From Streptomyces luomodiensis (GTDB lineage Bacteria; Actinomycetota; Actinomycetes; Streptomycetales; Streptomycetaceae), in NCBI RefSeq assembly GCF_031679605.1, contig NZ_CP117522.1:8742001-8806000 (forward strand): a stretch of 64,000 nt of DNA. The letters run 5' to 3'. Within the stretch, counting starts at the first letter, position 1, and each line of letters starts with the position of its first letter. The translations under genes and the position numbers were made by a program. Below the pieces are notes generated by a model. The model was not told the DNA's origin, searched no databases, and saw nothing but the letters and a program-made list of their open reading frames with translations. Shown here one piece after another: positions 47,270 through 56,637 of this stretch.

Positions 47270-48744
47270 GCTCCGCGCGCGGACGGCGCCTCACCCTCGT
47301 CGCCAGTGTCACCGGGGCCGCGATCGTCGCCCTGGACGGCACCGTGCTGACCGTCGCCCAGCCCCGGCTGCAACGGGACCTGAACGCCACGTTCACCCAG
47401 GTCCAGTGGACCAGCACCGGGTATCTGATCGCCGTGGCGAGCCTGCTGGTCTTCGCCGGCCGCCTCGGCGACCGCTACGGCCACCGGGGCGTCTTCGCCG
47501 TCGGAATGCTGGGCTTCGGCGCCACCTCGGCGGGCATCGGGCTGGCCGGCGGCATCGGCTGGGTGATCGGACTGCGGGTCGCCCAGGGGGTCTTCGGGGC
47601 GCTGCTGCAACCCGCCACCCTCGGCATGCTGCGGGCCGCCTATCCGCCCGACCGGCTCGGCAGGCCCATCGCGGTGCGGACCGGCGCCATCGGGCTGGCC
47701 GCCGCGGCCGGCCCGCTGGTCGGCGGGGCGCTGACCACCCATCTGGGCTGGCGGGCGGTGTTCTTCCTGAGCGTCGTGCCCGCCCTCGCCATGGGCCTGG
47801 CGGCACTCGCCGTCCGCGCCCCGCGGGCACCCCGCGCGGCCGCCCGTACGCGGCTCGACCTGCCCGGGGCCGGACTGCTCACGGTGGCGCTGAGCTGGCT
47901 GGTGCACACCCTCGTCACCCTCCCCGGAACCGGCTGGACGGCGACGACCGCCCTCGGCCTGACCGGCACCGCGGTGGCCGGAGCCGCCTTCGTACGGCAT
48001 GAGCGCCGGACGGCCCATCCGCTGGTGCCGCCGGGTGTGCTGCGGTCGGCCACCGTCGGCTCGGCGCTCGGTGTGCTGGTGTCCGCGTCGGCCGCTCTGT
48101 TCGGGGCACTCTTCCTCGGCACGTACTACCTCCAGGATGTGCTCGCGCTGGATCCGCTCGACAGCGGGCTCAGGGCGCTGCCGCTGGCCGTGATGATGGT
48201 GCTGGGCGCACCGGTGGTGGCGGTGCTGGCGCGTCGCCACGGGCCCCGCCGGACAGTGGTGGCGGGGATGGTCCTCGTCACGGCCGGGGTGCTGCTGATG
48301 TCCCGTCTGGACCGGGGCTCGGGCGCCGGGGCGATCGGCGGGTGCTTCCTCCTGCTGGGCGCGGGTTTCGCCACCGTGATGGTCACCGCCACCACCGTCG
48401 TGGTGCACGACGCGGCCGCGGACGCCGCCGGGGTGGCGGGCGGACTCCAGCAGACCGCCATGAACATCGGCCCCACGCTGGGGGTCGCGGCCGCGACCAC
48501 ACTGATGAGCGTGGCCGGGCTGGACGACGCCGCCCCGCCGCCGGGTGACGGGCCGCGCTGGGCGGCCGGCGCCTTCCTCGCGGCCATGGGGCCGGCGCTG
48601 ACCGTCCTCGCGGCCCTGGCCGCCGCCGGTGCGCTGCTGGCCGCCAGGCTGCCGGGCCGTACGGTGGCGCGGCCCCCCGAGGGTCAGCCGGCCGAGGAGC
48701 TCCCGGACGCACCCCCCAAGCCGGAGATCGCGTCGAGCGCCTGA
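47266..48744 (+). CDS. MFS exporter, DHA2 (14-TM drug:H+ antiporter) family
   Basis: The 492-residue transporter has about fourteen hydrophobic segments. DHA2 landmarks are ALDGTVLTVAQPRLQRDLNAT in TM1, QWTSTGYLIAVASLLVFAGRLGDRYGHR (motif A; core GRLGDRYGHR), LRVAQGVFGALLQPATLGML and the motif C-like GPLVGGALTTHLGWRAVFF. It should export hydrophobic drugs in exchange for protons. It is translationally coupled to the TetR regulator ahead of it. Its last 61 bases overlap the 3' end of the convergent Dabb gene. Confidence 0.93.
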   Translation: MSSARGRRLTLVASVTGAAIVALDGTVLTVAQPRLQRDLNATFTQVQWTSTGYLIAVASLLVFAGRLGDRYGHRGVFAVGMLGFGATSAGIGLAGGIGWVIGLRVAQGVFGALLQPATLGMLRAAYPPDRLGRPIAVRTGAIGLAAAAGPLVGGALTTHLGWRAVFFLSVVPALAMGLAALAVRAPRAPRAAARTRLDLPGAGLLTVALSWLVHTLVTLPGTGWTATTALGLTGTAVAGAAFVRHERRTAHPLVPPGVLRSATVGSALGVLVSASAALFGALFLGTYYLQDVLALDPLDSGLRALPLAVMMVLGAPVVAVLARRHGPRRTVVAGMVLVTAGVLLMSRLDRGSGAGAIGGCFLLLGAGFATVMVTATTVVVHDAAADAAGVAGGLQQTAMNIGPTLGVAAATTLMSVAGLDDAAPPPGDGPRWAAGAFLAAMGPALTVLAALAAAGALLAARLPGRTVARPPEGQPAEELPDAPPKPEIASSA

Positions 48745-49103
48745 CCCCATTCCGGGTACATCGCCACCTTCTTCAGATGCATCCCCATGACCTTCTCGCC
48801 GAGCGCGGGGTCCATGTCGTCCGACAGCTGGAACGCCGAGAGCTTCGCGAGATGCGGAAGGATCTCGTCGTCGCCCGCGATATGCGCAGGGTCGTGCAGA
48901 TACCGGTCCAGCGCCGCCAGGTCGGTGACCCCGGCGCAGTAGGCATGGGTGAAGCCCTCGGCGGGGTCGCCGAGGAACTGGCCGACGGTGGAGAACGAGG
49001 TCGACTCCAGCGTGGCCGTACGGCGCATCGCCGCCAGGACCTTGGCCTTGTCCTCCTCGGTCGTCCCGTCCTTGAAACTGAACCGCAACACATTGACCAG
49101 CAT
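48684..49103 (-). CDS. Dabb-type stress-responsive alpha/beta-barrel protein
   Basis: The 139-residue protein begins MLVNVLRFSFKDGTTEEDKAKVLAAM (core NVLRFSFKDGTT), the ferredoxin-like strand-helix start of the Dabb family, followed by a second strand with FTHAYCAGVTDLAALDRYLHDPAH, where YLxxPxH is the family signature. Dabb proteins are small dimers; some are polyketide or olivetolic-acid-type cyclases, and most have no known role. AAGGGA lies seven bases before the ATG. It is divergent from a TetR gene with two operators between, so it is probably that regulator's target. It overlaps the exporter 3' end by 61 bp. Confidence 0.85.
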   Translation of the reverse strand: MLVNVLRFSFKDGTTEEDKAKVLAAMRRTATLESTSFSTVGQFLGDPAEGFTHAYCAGVTDLAALDRYLHDPAHIAGDDEILPHLAKLSAFQLSDDMDPALGEKVMGMHLKKVAMYPEWGQALDAISGLGGASGSSSAG

Positions 49104-49122
49104 GGGGCGTTCCCTTCACCGA

Positions 49123-49138
49123 TGAACCGACGGGTTCA
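49123..49138. promoter_or_regulatory. Perfect palindrome, TetR operator 1 (Dabb side)
   Basis: TGAACC-GACG-GGTTCA has perfect 6-bp arms. It lies 20 bp upstream of the Dabb start, and a near copy is found 60 bp away. Confidence 0.68.
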
Positions 49139-49182
49139 AATTAATGTTCTGGTCAGTCAATGGACAAGGGGGTTGGGAAAGT

Positions 49183-49198
49183 TGAACCGACGAGTTCA
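49183..49198. promoter_or_regulatory. Palindrome, TetR operator 2
   Basis: TGAACC-GACG-AGTTCA repeats operator 1 with one changed base. It lies 30 bp before the TetR start. Confidence 0.65.
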
Positions 49199-49228
49199 GT
49201 TCGGGGCGCTGTGAGATACGATGCGCGG

Positions 49229-49891
49229 ATGACGGCAGTGGCAGCCACGTCCGGGCGCAAGGTCCCGCGAGGGCGTATCGACAAGCGGCAGGCGATCCTT
49301 GACGCCGCGTTCACCGTCTTCGCCCGCCGGGGCTACGGACAGGCGTGTGTCAAGGACATCGCCGATGAGGCGGGTGTCGCCAAGCCCACGGTGTACAACC
49401 ACCTCACCGACAAGGCGACGCTGTTCCGCCATGCCATGGAGGCCGCGGCCGACGCCGTGATGGCGGAGAACCTCGCCATCGTCGAGCGGCTGCGCGAGCC
49501 CGGTGACGATCTGCGCGCCGCCCTGGAGGACATGGCGTACCGGATGCTCCAGATCTGCTGCGGCGAGCGCTCCCGCGCGCTGCGCCGGCTCACCTACGCC
49601 CAGGTGGCCGACTTCCCCGAGCTGATCGAGACCGTCCAGGGGCGGACGGCGGTCCGGCTCGGCGAGGCACTGGCGGACCGGCTGGCCCGGCTGTCGCTGT
49701 CCGGGCGGCTGCGGCCCTGCGATCCGGGGCAGGCCGCGGAGCAGCTGCTGGCGCTGCTCACCGGCCCCATGGAGACGCGGTCCCGGCTGGGCACCCGCAA
49801 GGTCTCCGCCGCCGACACGCGCGCGGTGGCCCGGTCCGCGGTGGACACCTTTCTGCGGGCGTACGAAGCCGCCGCCACCGAGACTCCCTGA
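49229..49891 (+). CDS. TetR/AcrR-family regulator divergent from the Dabb gene
   Basis: This 220-residue regulator has a helix-turn-helix (about 15-62; RRGYGQACVKDIADEAGVAK followed by PTVYNHL) and a C-terminal domain of the AcrR type ending SAVDTFLRAYEAA. The ATG at 49229 starts just before the helix-turn-helix; upstream in-frame codons would run through the operators. The two TGAACC-GACG palindromes in the gap indicate autoregulation and control of the divergent Dabb gene. A likely terminator hairpin follows at 49916-49937. Confidence 0.9.
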   Translation: MTAVAATSGRKVPRGRIDKRQAILDAAFTVFARRGYGQACVKDIADEAGVAKPTVYNHLTDKATLFRHAMEAAADAVMAENLAIVERLREPGDDLRAALEDMAYRMLQICCGERSRALRRLTYAQVADFPELIETVQGRTAVRLGEALADRLARLSLSGRLRPCDPGQAAEQLLALLTGPMETRSRLGTRKVSAADTRAVARSAVDTFLRAYEAAATETP

Positions 49892-49915
49892 CCCGAGGGG
49901 CCGGGGACCGGGTGG

Positions 49916-49937
49916 CGGCGGCTGTTCACCGCTGCCG
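49916..49937 (+). terminator. Hairpin between convergent TetR and pyc
   Basis: CGGCGGC can pair with GCTGCCG (one G-T) around an 8-nt loop in the 48-bp gap between convergent genes. A modest terminator candidate. Confidence 0.4.
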
Positions 49938-49939
49938 GC

Positions 49940-52900
49940 TCAGACCAGGGCGACCAGCAGATCGCCGCCTTCCACCTGCTGGATGGTGCTGATGGCGATG
50001 CGCGACACGGTCCCGCTCTTGGGGGCCGCGATGGTGGCCTCCATCTTCATCGCCTCGATCGTCGCCACGGTGGCACCGGCCTCCACCTGATCGCCCTCGG
50101 CCACCGCCAGCGTCACCACGCCCGCGAAGGGCGCCGCCACATGGCCGGGGTTGCTCCGGTCGGCCTTCTCGGTGACCGGCACATCGGTGGCCGCCGAGGT
50201 GTCCCGCACCTGGATCGGGCGCAACTGCCCGTTCAGCGAGGCCATCACCGTGCGCATACCGCGCTCGTCGGCGTCGCCGATGGCCTCCAGCTCGATCAGC
50301 AGCCGGACACCGGGCTCGAGGTCCACCGTGTACTCCTGCTGCGGGCGCAGCCCGTAGAAGAAGTCCTTGCTGTCCAGCACGCTGGTGTCGCCGTGGGCCT
50401 GCCGATGCGCCTCGAACTCCTTGGTCGGGCCGGGGAAGAGCAGCCGGTTCAGCGTGGCCCGCGGATCCTTCTCCAACTGCTCCCGGTCCTCCGCGGACAG
50501 CTCCCCGTCGGTCGGCTTGGCGTCGGCGCGGCCCGCCAGCGCCTTGCTGCGGAACGGCTCGGGCCAGCCGCCCGGCGGATTGCCCAGCTCGCCGCGGAGG
50601 AACCCGATCACCGAGTCCGGGATGTCGTACCGGCCCGGCTCCGCCTCGAAGTCCTCCGGTGACACCCCCGCCCCCACCAGGTGCAGCGCGAGATCGCCGA
50701 CCACCTTCGAGGACGGGGTGACCTTCACCAGATGGCCCAGGATCCGGTCCGCGGCCGTGTACATCGCCTCGATCTCCTCGAAGCGGTCGCCGAGGCCCAG
50801 CGCGATGGCCTGGGTGCGCAGATTGGACAGCTGACCGCCGGGGATCTCATGGTGGTACACCCGCCCGGTCGGCGAGGCCAGGCCCGCCTCGAACGGTGCG
50901 TAGACCTTGCGCACCGCCTCCCAGTACGGCTCCAGCCCGCCGATCGCCTCCAGATCCAGCCCGGTCGGCCGGTCGGAGTGGTCGGTGGCGGCCACGATCG
51001 CCGACAGCGACGGCTGGGAGGTGGTGCCCGCCATGGAGGCCACCGCACCGTCCACCGCGTCCGCACCGGCCTGGACCGCCGCGAGATAGGTGGCGAGCTG
51101 ACCGCCCGCGGTGTCATGGGTGTGGATGTGCACCGGCAGGTCGAACTCCCTGCGCAGCGCGGACACCAGCGTGGCCGCGGCCGGTGCGCGCAGCAGCCCC
51201 GCCATGTCCTTGATGGCCAGCACATGCGCACCCGCGTCCACGATCTGCTCGGCCAGCCGCAGATAGTAGTCCAGGGTGTAGAGCCGCTCCGCCGGATCGG
51301 AGAGATCCGAGGTGTAGCAGAGCGCCACCTCGGCGATCGCGGTGCCGGTCTCCCGCACCGCGTCGATCGCGGGCCGCATCTGCCCGATGTCGTTGAGCGC
51401 GTCGAAGATCCGGAAGATGTCGATCCCGGTGGCCGTGGCCTCCCGTACGAACGCGGTGGTCACCTCGGTCGGGTACGGCGTGTAGCCCACGGTGTTGCGG
51501 CCGCGCAGCAGCATCTGCAGACAGATGTTCGGCACCGCCTCGCGCAGCTTGGCGAGCCGCTCCCAGGGGTCCTCGGCGAGGAAGCGCAGCGCCACGTCGT
51601 AGGTGGCCCCGCCCCAGCACTCCAGCGACAGCAGCTGCGGCACGGTCCGCGCCACCACCGGCGCCACGGCCAGCAGGTCCTTGGTGCGGACCCGGGTGGC
51701 CAGCAGCGACTGATGCGCGTCCCGGAAGGTGGTGTCGGTGACACCGATCGTCGGCGACTCGCGCAGCCAGCGCGCGAAACCCTCCGGGCCCAGCTCGGTC
51801 AGCCGCTGCTTGGAACCGGCCGGCGGCGCGGTGTCCGGCACCGGGGGCAGCTTGGTGACGGCGTCGATCAGATGGGGCCGTGCGCCGTGGGGCTTGTTCA
51901 CCGTGACATCGGCGAGATAGGTGAGCAGCTTGGTACCGCGGTCGGCGGAGTGGCGCGCGGTCAGCAGATGCGGCCGCTGCTCGATGAACGACGTGGTGAC
52001 CTGCCCGGCCCGGAAATCCGGATCGTCCAGCACGGCCTGGAGGAAGGGGATGTTCGTGGACACGCCGCGGATGCGGAACTCCGCCACCGCGCGCCGGGCG
52101 CGGCCGACCGCGCTGGCGAAGTCCCGGCCCCGGCAGGTCAGCTTGACCAGCATCGAGTCGAAGTGGGCGCTGATCTCGGCACCGGCGTGGGTGGTGCCGC
52201 CGTCCAGCCGGATGCCCGAGCCACCCGGTGAGCGGTACGCGCTGATCATCCCGGTGTCCGGGCGGAAGCCGTTGGCCGGGTCCTCGGTGGTGATCCGGCA
52301 CTGTAGGGCCGCGCCCCGCAGATACACGGTGTCCTGCGCGAGCCCCAGGTCGGCCAGCGTCTGACCGGCGGCGATGCGCAGCTGCGCCTGCACCAGATCG
52401 ACGTCGGTGATCTCCTCGGTGACCGTGTGCTCGACCTGGATCCGCGGATTCATCTCGATGAACACATGGCGGCCGTCGCGGTCGAGCAGGAACTCCACGG
52501 TGCCCGCGTTGCGATAGCCGATCTGCCGGGCGAACTTCACCGCGTCCGCGCAGATGCGCGCCCGCAGCTCCGGGTCGAGGTTGGGCGCGGGCGCCAGCTC
52601 GATCACCTTCTGGTGGCGCCGCTGCACCGAACAGTCACGCTCGAACAGGTGGATCACATCGCCCTGTCCGTCGGCGAGGATCTGCACCTCGATATGGCGG
52701 GGTTCCACCACGGCCTTCTCCAGGAAGACCGTGGGATCGCCGAAGGCGGACTCGGCCTCCCGCGACGCCGCCTCGATGGCCTCGCGCAGCGCCTCCCGGC
52801 TCTCCACCCGGCGCATCCCGCGCCCGCCACCACCGGCGACGGCCTTGACGAACACCGGGAAGCCGAGCTCGTCCGCGGCCCGCACCAGCTCATCCACATC

Positions 52901-53317
52901 GGTCGACGGCTCGGAGGAGCCGAGCACCGGCACCCCGGCCGCGCGGGCCGCGGCCACCGCACGCGCCTTGTTCCCGGTGAGCTCCAGGATCTGGGCGCTG
53001 GGGCCGACGAAGGTGATCCCCGCCTCCTCGCAGGCGCGCGCGAGCTCGGGGTTCTCGGAGAGGAAGCCGTATCCGGGGTACACCGCGTCGGCGCCCGCCC
53101 GCTGCGCCGCGCGGACGATCTCCTCGACGGAGAGATAGGCCCGCACCGGATGGCCCGGCGCACCGATCTCATACGCCTCATCGGCCTTCAGCCGGTGCAG
53201 CGAGTTGCGGTCCTCGTGCGGGAACACGGCGACGGTTCTCGCGCCCAGTTCATAGCCGGCGCGGAAGGCGCGAATGGCGATCTCTCCACGATTGGCGACC
53301 AGCACCTTGCGGAACAT
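49940..53317 (-). CDS. pyc: Pyruvate carboxylase
   Basis: The 1125-residue biotin enzyme makes oxaloacetate from pyruvate, bicarbonate and ATP. Domains are biotin carboxylase (1-450; KAVAGGGGRGMR glycine loop, FIEMNPRIQVEHTVTEE), carboxyltransferase (about 525-800; TDTTFRDAHQSLLATRVR, ECWGGATYDVALRFL, HTHDTAGGQ) and the biotin carrier at the end (EAMKMEATI, biotinyl Lys1091). Order and length match single-chain Pyc of actinomycetes. It replenishes the TCA cycle. It is alone on its transcript, between a convergent TetR and an upstream GH15 gene. Confidence 0.97.
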   Translation of the reverse strand: MFRKVLVANRGEIAIRAFRAGYELGARTVAVFPHEDRNSLHRLKADEAYEIGAPGHPVRAYLSVEEIVRAAQRAGADAVYPGYGFLSENPELARACEEAGITFVGPSAQILELTGNKARAVAAARAAGVPVLGSSEPSTDVDELVRAADELGFPVFVKAVAGGGGRGMRRVESREALREAIEAASREAESAFGDPTVFLEKAVVEPRHIEVQILADGQGDVIHLFERDCSVQRRHQKVIELAPAPNLDPELRARICADAVKFARQIGYRNAGTVEFLLDRDGRHVFIEMNPRIQVEHTVTEEITDVDLVQAQLRIAAGQTLADLGLAQDTVYLRGAALQCRITTEDPANGFRPDTGMISAYRSPGGSGIRLDGGTTHAGAEISAHFDSMLVKLTCRGRDFASAVGRARRAVAEFRIRGVSTNIPFLQAVLDDPDFRAGQVTTSFIEQRPHLLTARHSADRGTKLLTYLADVTVNKPHGARPHLIDAVTKLPPVPDTAPPAGSKQRLTELGPEGFARWLRESPTIGVTDTTFRDAHQSLLATRVRTKDLLAVAPVVARTVPQLLSLECWGGATYDVALRFLAEDPWERLAKLREAVPNICLQMLLRGRNTVGYTPYPTEVTTAFVREATATGIDIFRIFDALNDIGQMRPAIDAVRETGTAIAEVALCYTSDLSDPAERLYTLDYYLRLAEQIVDAGAHVLAIKDMAGLLRAPAAATLVSALRREFDLPVHIHTHDTAGGQLATYLAAVQAGADAVDGAVASMAGTTSQPSLSAIVAATDHSDRPTGLDLEAIGGLEPYWEAVRKVYAPFEAGLASPTGRVYHHEIPGGQLSNLRTQAIALGLGDRFEEIEAMYTAADRILGHLVKVTPSSKVVGDLALHLVGAGVSPEDFEAEPGRYDIPDSVIGFLRGELGNPPGGWPEPFRSKALAGRADAKPTDGELSAEDREQLEKDPRATLNRLLFPGPTKEFEAHRQAHGDTSVLDSKDFFYGLRPQQEYTVDLEPGVRLLIELEAIGDADERGMRTVMASLNGQLRPIQVRDTSAATDVPVTEKADRSNPGHVAAPFAGVVTLAVAEGDQVEAGATVATIEAMKMEATIAAPKSGTVSRIAISTIQQVEGGDLLVALV

Positions 53318-53443
53318 GCCCGATCCCTTCTACCTGCGCGGGTACCAACACACACTTGTCGGCGAACCCTACTGCCGCACACCACGAAGGGTGCCCGGTG
53401 TGTGATCGAGTTCTCCCGGACGGTGTGCGGTACGGCGCCCGGT

Positions 53444-53478
53444 CCACTCATCCATGGTGGCGTGACCACCGTGAGTGG
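53444..53478 (-). terminator. Two-part hairpin between GH15 gene and pyc
   Basis: CCACTCA (53444-53450) pairs with TGAGTGG (53472-53478), and inside it GGTGG pairs with CCACC. It lies about 90 bp after the GH15 stop and 130 bp before pyc, so it probably ends the GH15 transcript, but an operator role for pyc is possible. Confidence 0.5.
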
Positions 53479-53565
53479 TTCCGCGTGCGCGCCGGGTGAA
53501 AGGCCGGGCTCAGGACCGGAAGGGCTCCGGATCGGGTATCCCAGGGCTCCCCGGCGCTCCCGGGG

Positions 53566-55401
53566 TCAGCCCAGGGCCCGGTCCAGGTTGAACGCGGCGC
53601 TGATGAGCGAGAGATGGGTGAACGCCTGCGGGAAGTTGCCGATCTGTTCACCGGTGCGGCCGATCTCCTCCGCGTACAGCCCCAGATGGTTGGCGTAGGT
53701 GAGCATCTTCTCGAAGGCCAGCCGCGCCTCGTCCACCCGGCCGGCCCGGGACAGCGCCTCGACGTACCAGAACGAGCAGATCGAGAAGGTGCCCTCCGCG
53801 CCGCGCAGCCCGTCCGGGCTGGCCGTGGGGTCGTAGCGGTAGACCAGCGAATCGGACACCAGCTCCTCGCCCAGCGCGTCCAGGGTGGACAGCCACTTGG
53901 GGTCGGTGGGGGAGATGAACTTGGCCAGCGGCATCATCAGCACCGAGGCGTCCAGCACGTCCTCGCCCTCGTGCTGCACGAACGCGCGCCGCCGCGGCGA
54001 CCAGCCGCAGCGCATGATCCGGCGGTAGATGGCGTCGCGCGCCCGTGCCCAGCGCAGTACGTCCGCGGGCAGTCCGCGGTGGCGGGCGATGCGCATCGCC
54101 CGCTCGATCGCGACCCAGCACATCAGCGCCGAGTACAGGAAGCGCTGCGGGCCGGCGCGGGTCTCCCAGACGCTCATATCGGGCTGGTCCCAGTTGTCGC
54201 AGACCCAGCCGACCAGTTCGCAGACGGTGTCCCAGTGGTCGCTGGCCAGCGGCTGTCCCCATTTGTCGTAGAGGTAGAGGGAGTCCACCAGCGCCCCGTA
54301 GATGTCCAGTTGGAGCTGGTGGACCGCGGCGTTGCCGACCCGGACCGGGGAGGAGTCCAGGTGGCCCGCCAGGTGGGTGAGGGTCTGCTCGGGGAGTTCG
54401 CTGCGGCCGTCGATGCCGTACATGATCTGCAGGGGGCCGCTGGGGCCGTCGCCCAGGCGGATGTCCTCCGACAGGAAGTGCACGAACGCCTCGGCCTCCT
54501 GGGTGAAGCCCAGCCTCAGCAGTGCGTAGATGCAGAACGCGGCATCGCGGATCCACACGTACCGGTAGTCCCAGTTGCGCTCGCCGCCGATCTGCTCGGG
54601 CAGGCTGGTCGTCGGGGCCGCCACGATGGCGCCGGTCGGCGCGTAGGTGAGCAGCTTGAGGGTGAGCGCCGAGCGGTGCACCATCTCCCGCCACCGCCCG
54701 CGGTAGCGGGACTGCGCGAGCCAGCGCCGCCAGTAGCGCACGGTGGCGTCGAACAGCTGCCCCGCCTCCGTCAGCGGACAGCTGCGCGGCCGCACCGCAC
54801 CGCCGATCCGGTCGAGCGCGAAAACCGCGGTCTCGCCCTCGACCAGCTTGAACGAGGACACCACATCGGGCCCGTCGGCCTCCACGGTGACAGTGGACGT
54901 CAGCGCCAGCGACAGCTCCGGGGACTCGAAGACCGTGAGCCCCTCCCCGGTGCGCACCGTGTGCGACTGCCGGGCGTAGTCGAACCGGGGCGCCACCCGC
55001 GCGGTGAACGGCAGCGATCCGCGTACGCACAGCACCCGGCGGATCAGCCGGTGCCGGTCCGCCTCGCGGGAGTCGTCCACGATCGGCATGAAGTCCTGGA
55101 CCTCGGCGACCCCGTCGTCCGCGAAGAACCGGGTGATGAGGATGTTGGTGTCGGGGAAGTAGAACTGCTTGGTCCGGGCGGGCACATCCGGTGCGAGCCG
55201 GAACGAACCGCCGCGGTCGGCGTCCAGGATCGATGCGAACACACTGGGCGCGTCGAAGCGGACCGGGCAGTACCAGTCGATGGTGCCGCATGTGTCGACG
55301 AGCGCGGCCGTGCGCAGATCGCCGATCAGCCCGTGCTCGGCGATCGGCACATAGCAGTACGCGTCCGCCGTGTGCGGGCGGGTGCTTCCGGGGACGGTCA
55401 T
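53566..55401 (-). CDS. Glycoside hydrolase family 15 (glucoamylase/trehalase-like)
   Basis: The 611-residue cytosolic protein (no signal peptide) has the N-terminal beta-sandwich (AEHGLIGDLRTAALVDTCGTIDWYC, core LIGDLRTAALV) and the C-terminal (alpha/alpha)6 barrel with GGERNWDYRYVWIRDAAF and GLYAEEIGRTGEQIGNFPQAFTHL, the two catalytic-Glu regions of GH15 (second: AEEI...GEQIGNFPQAF). Actinobacterial members of this type include trehalases and glucoamylase-like enzymes; which activity applies cannot be told. GGGAGG precedes the ATG. The gene follows the ATP-grasp ligase by 168 bp on the same strand. Confidence 0.92.
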   Translation of the reverse strand: MTVPGSTRPHTADAYCYVPIAEHGLIGDLRTAALVDTCGTIDWYCPVRFDAPSVFASILDADRGGSFRLAPDVPARTKQFYFPDTNILITRFFADDGVAEVQDFMPIVDDSREADRHRLIRRVLCVRGSLPFTARVAPRFDYARQSHTVRTGEGLTVFESPELSLALTSTVTVEADGPDVVSSFKLVEGETAVFALDRIGGAVRPRSCPLTEAGQLFDATVRYWRRWLAQSRYRGRWREMVHRSALTLKLLTYAPTGAIVAAPTTSLPEQIGGERNWDYRYVWIRDAAFCIYALLRLGFTQEAEAFVHFLSEDIRLGDGPSGPLQIMYGIDGRSELPEQTLTHLAGHLDSSPVRVGNAAVHQLQLDIYGALVDSLYLYDKWGQPLASDHWDTVCELVGWVCDNWDQPDMSVWETRAGPQRFLYSALMCWVAIERAMRIARHRGLPADVLRWARARDAIYRRIMRCGWSPRRRAFVQHEGEDVLDASVLMMPLAKFISPTDPKWLSTLDALGEELVSDSLVYRYDPTASPDGLRGAEGTFSICSFWYVEALSRAGRVDEARLAFEKMLTYANHLGLYAEEIGRTGEQIGNFPQAFTHLSLISAAFNLDRALG

Positions 55402-55569
55402 GGAGACCTCCCGCGCCGAGGGGAGGGACAGGCTTCAGTCGTGGGCGGCACGCTCTCGGTTCAGCATACGACCGACGGGCCGGTCCGGCGCGGCCGTCAG
55501 CCGCGCGGCCTCGCCGGGCCCCGGCCCACGCCTCCTCCGCGTGACCTGGTCGTCACCGACCGTGTGCGG

Positions 55570-56622
55570 TCACAGGCCGTGGTGCGTGGGCCGGATGCCC
55601 GGCGGGGTTTCCGGTGGGGCTTCCGGCGGGGGCATTGGCGGCGCCCCCGGGGGCTCGGCGCTCCGTGGTGCGGGTGGTGAGCGCCGTGGCCGCGCGGTGT
55701 GCGGCGCCGCCAGCCAGGACGCGACCGCCGCCGCGATGGGCTGACCGGTCTCCAGCTCGACGAAGCCGAATTGGCCGCCCTGGTTGCACTCCAGGAACCA
55801 CCAGCCGCCATCGGCGTCCTCGGCGAAGTCGAACGCCCCGTAGGCGAGACCGGTGAAGGTCATGTACGCGTGGACGGACTTCGCGATTCTGGCGGGCACC
55901 GCCACGGGCTCCCAGGGGTGACCATGACAACCGAAGCGCCCGTCCACCTGGCCGGAGGCGGCGGTCTTGCGCGCGGCGAATAACTCGGCGCCGACGCAGA
56001 ACAGCCGGATGTCGGCCCGTTTGGGAATGTAGCGCTGAAGAAGGGTGGCCGCGGCCGCGACATCGGAGAAATCCGCGTCCGGTCCGATGCGGGTCGTGGG
56101 CAGCGCGACCGGGGGATCGACGGACGGCGGACCGGAGGCGGATTTCACCACGATGTCCGCGCACCGGACGGCGAAATCCCGCGCCGCGCGCGGATAGGTG
56201 GTGACGAGGGTCGAGGGCACGGCGAAACCGCTGTGCTGGGCGACGCGTAACTGGAAGGGTTTGTGGCGGGCCGGTTCGGCGGCGCCCGGGTGGTTCATCC
56301 AGCGCGCCGTCGTGGCGTAGAGCATCCCGTAGAGGGCCTGTCCGCACTCGGCCGTCAGCCACTCCGACGGATTCGCCGCGTGGGCCGCGGGCCGGCCCGG
56401 TCTTCGTACCCAGATGGACCGCAAACCGTGGATGCCGACAAGGCGTCCCTCGGTCGACAGATATCCCGTGAAGTCACCACGGTCGAATTCGGCCGACAGG
56501 GCGGCCCGGTCCGGAAGGTCGGCCGGATCGAAACGCACCAGAGGGACGCCTTGTTCGCGCAGCTCCGCCACCACCAAGTCGGCGGTGACATCCTGGCGAC
56601 AGGTCAGGATGAGTACCGTCAT
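55570..56622 (-). CDS. ATP-grasp graspetide ligase (SAV_5884/TgmB type)
   Basis: This 350-residue ATP-grasp enzyme should form ester or amide bonds between side chains of a ribosomal precursor peptide. It shows the maturase N-terminal region (TVLILTCRQDVTADLVVAEL, then GLRSIWVRRPG), the KPFQLRVAQHSGFAVPSTLVT start of the ATP-grasp core, VVKSASG, LLQRYIPKRADIRLFCVG and the metal-binding FDFAEDADGGWWFLECNQGGQFGFVE (core ECNQGGQFG). A Pro-rich tail of about 35 residues ends the protein. It starts 15 bp after a matching precursor gene. The methyltransferase that often forms the third gene of such loci is absent; the next gene is a GH15 hydrolase. Confidence 0.93.
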   Translation of the reverse strand: MTVLILTCRQDVTADLVVAELREQGVPLVRFDPADLPDRAALSAEFDRGDFTGYLSTEGRLVGIHGLRSIWVRRPGRPAAHAANPSEWLTAECGQALYGMLYATTARWMNHPGAAEPARHKPFQLRVAQHSGFAVPSTLVTTYPRAARDFAVRCADIVVKSASGPPSVDPPVALPTTRIGPDADFSDVAAAATLLQRYIPKRADIRLFCVGAELFAARKTAASGQVDGRFGCHGHPWEPVAVPARIAKSVHAYMTFTGLAYGAFDFAEDADGGWWFLECNQGGQFGFVELETGQPIAAAVASWLAAPHTARPRRSPPAPRSAEPPGAPPMPPPEAPPETPPGIRPTHHGL

Positions 56623-56637
56623 CGACGTCTGCGCAGG

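Noticed and set aside
47188..49119. Minus-strand open frame of 643 codons opposite the DHA2 exporter
   Set aside because: It is an out-of-frame, repetitive Gly/Arg/Gln sequence; the exporter and Dabb genes explain the region.
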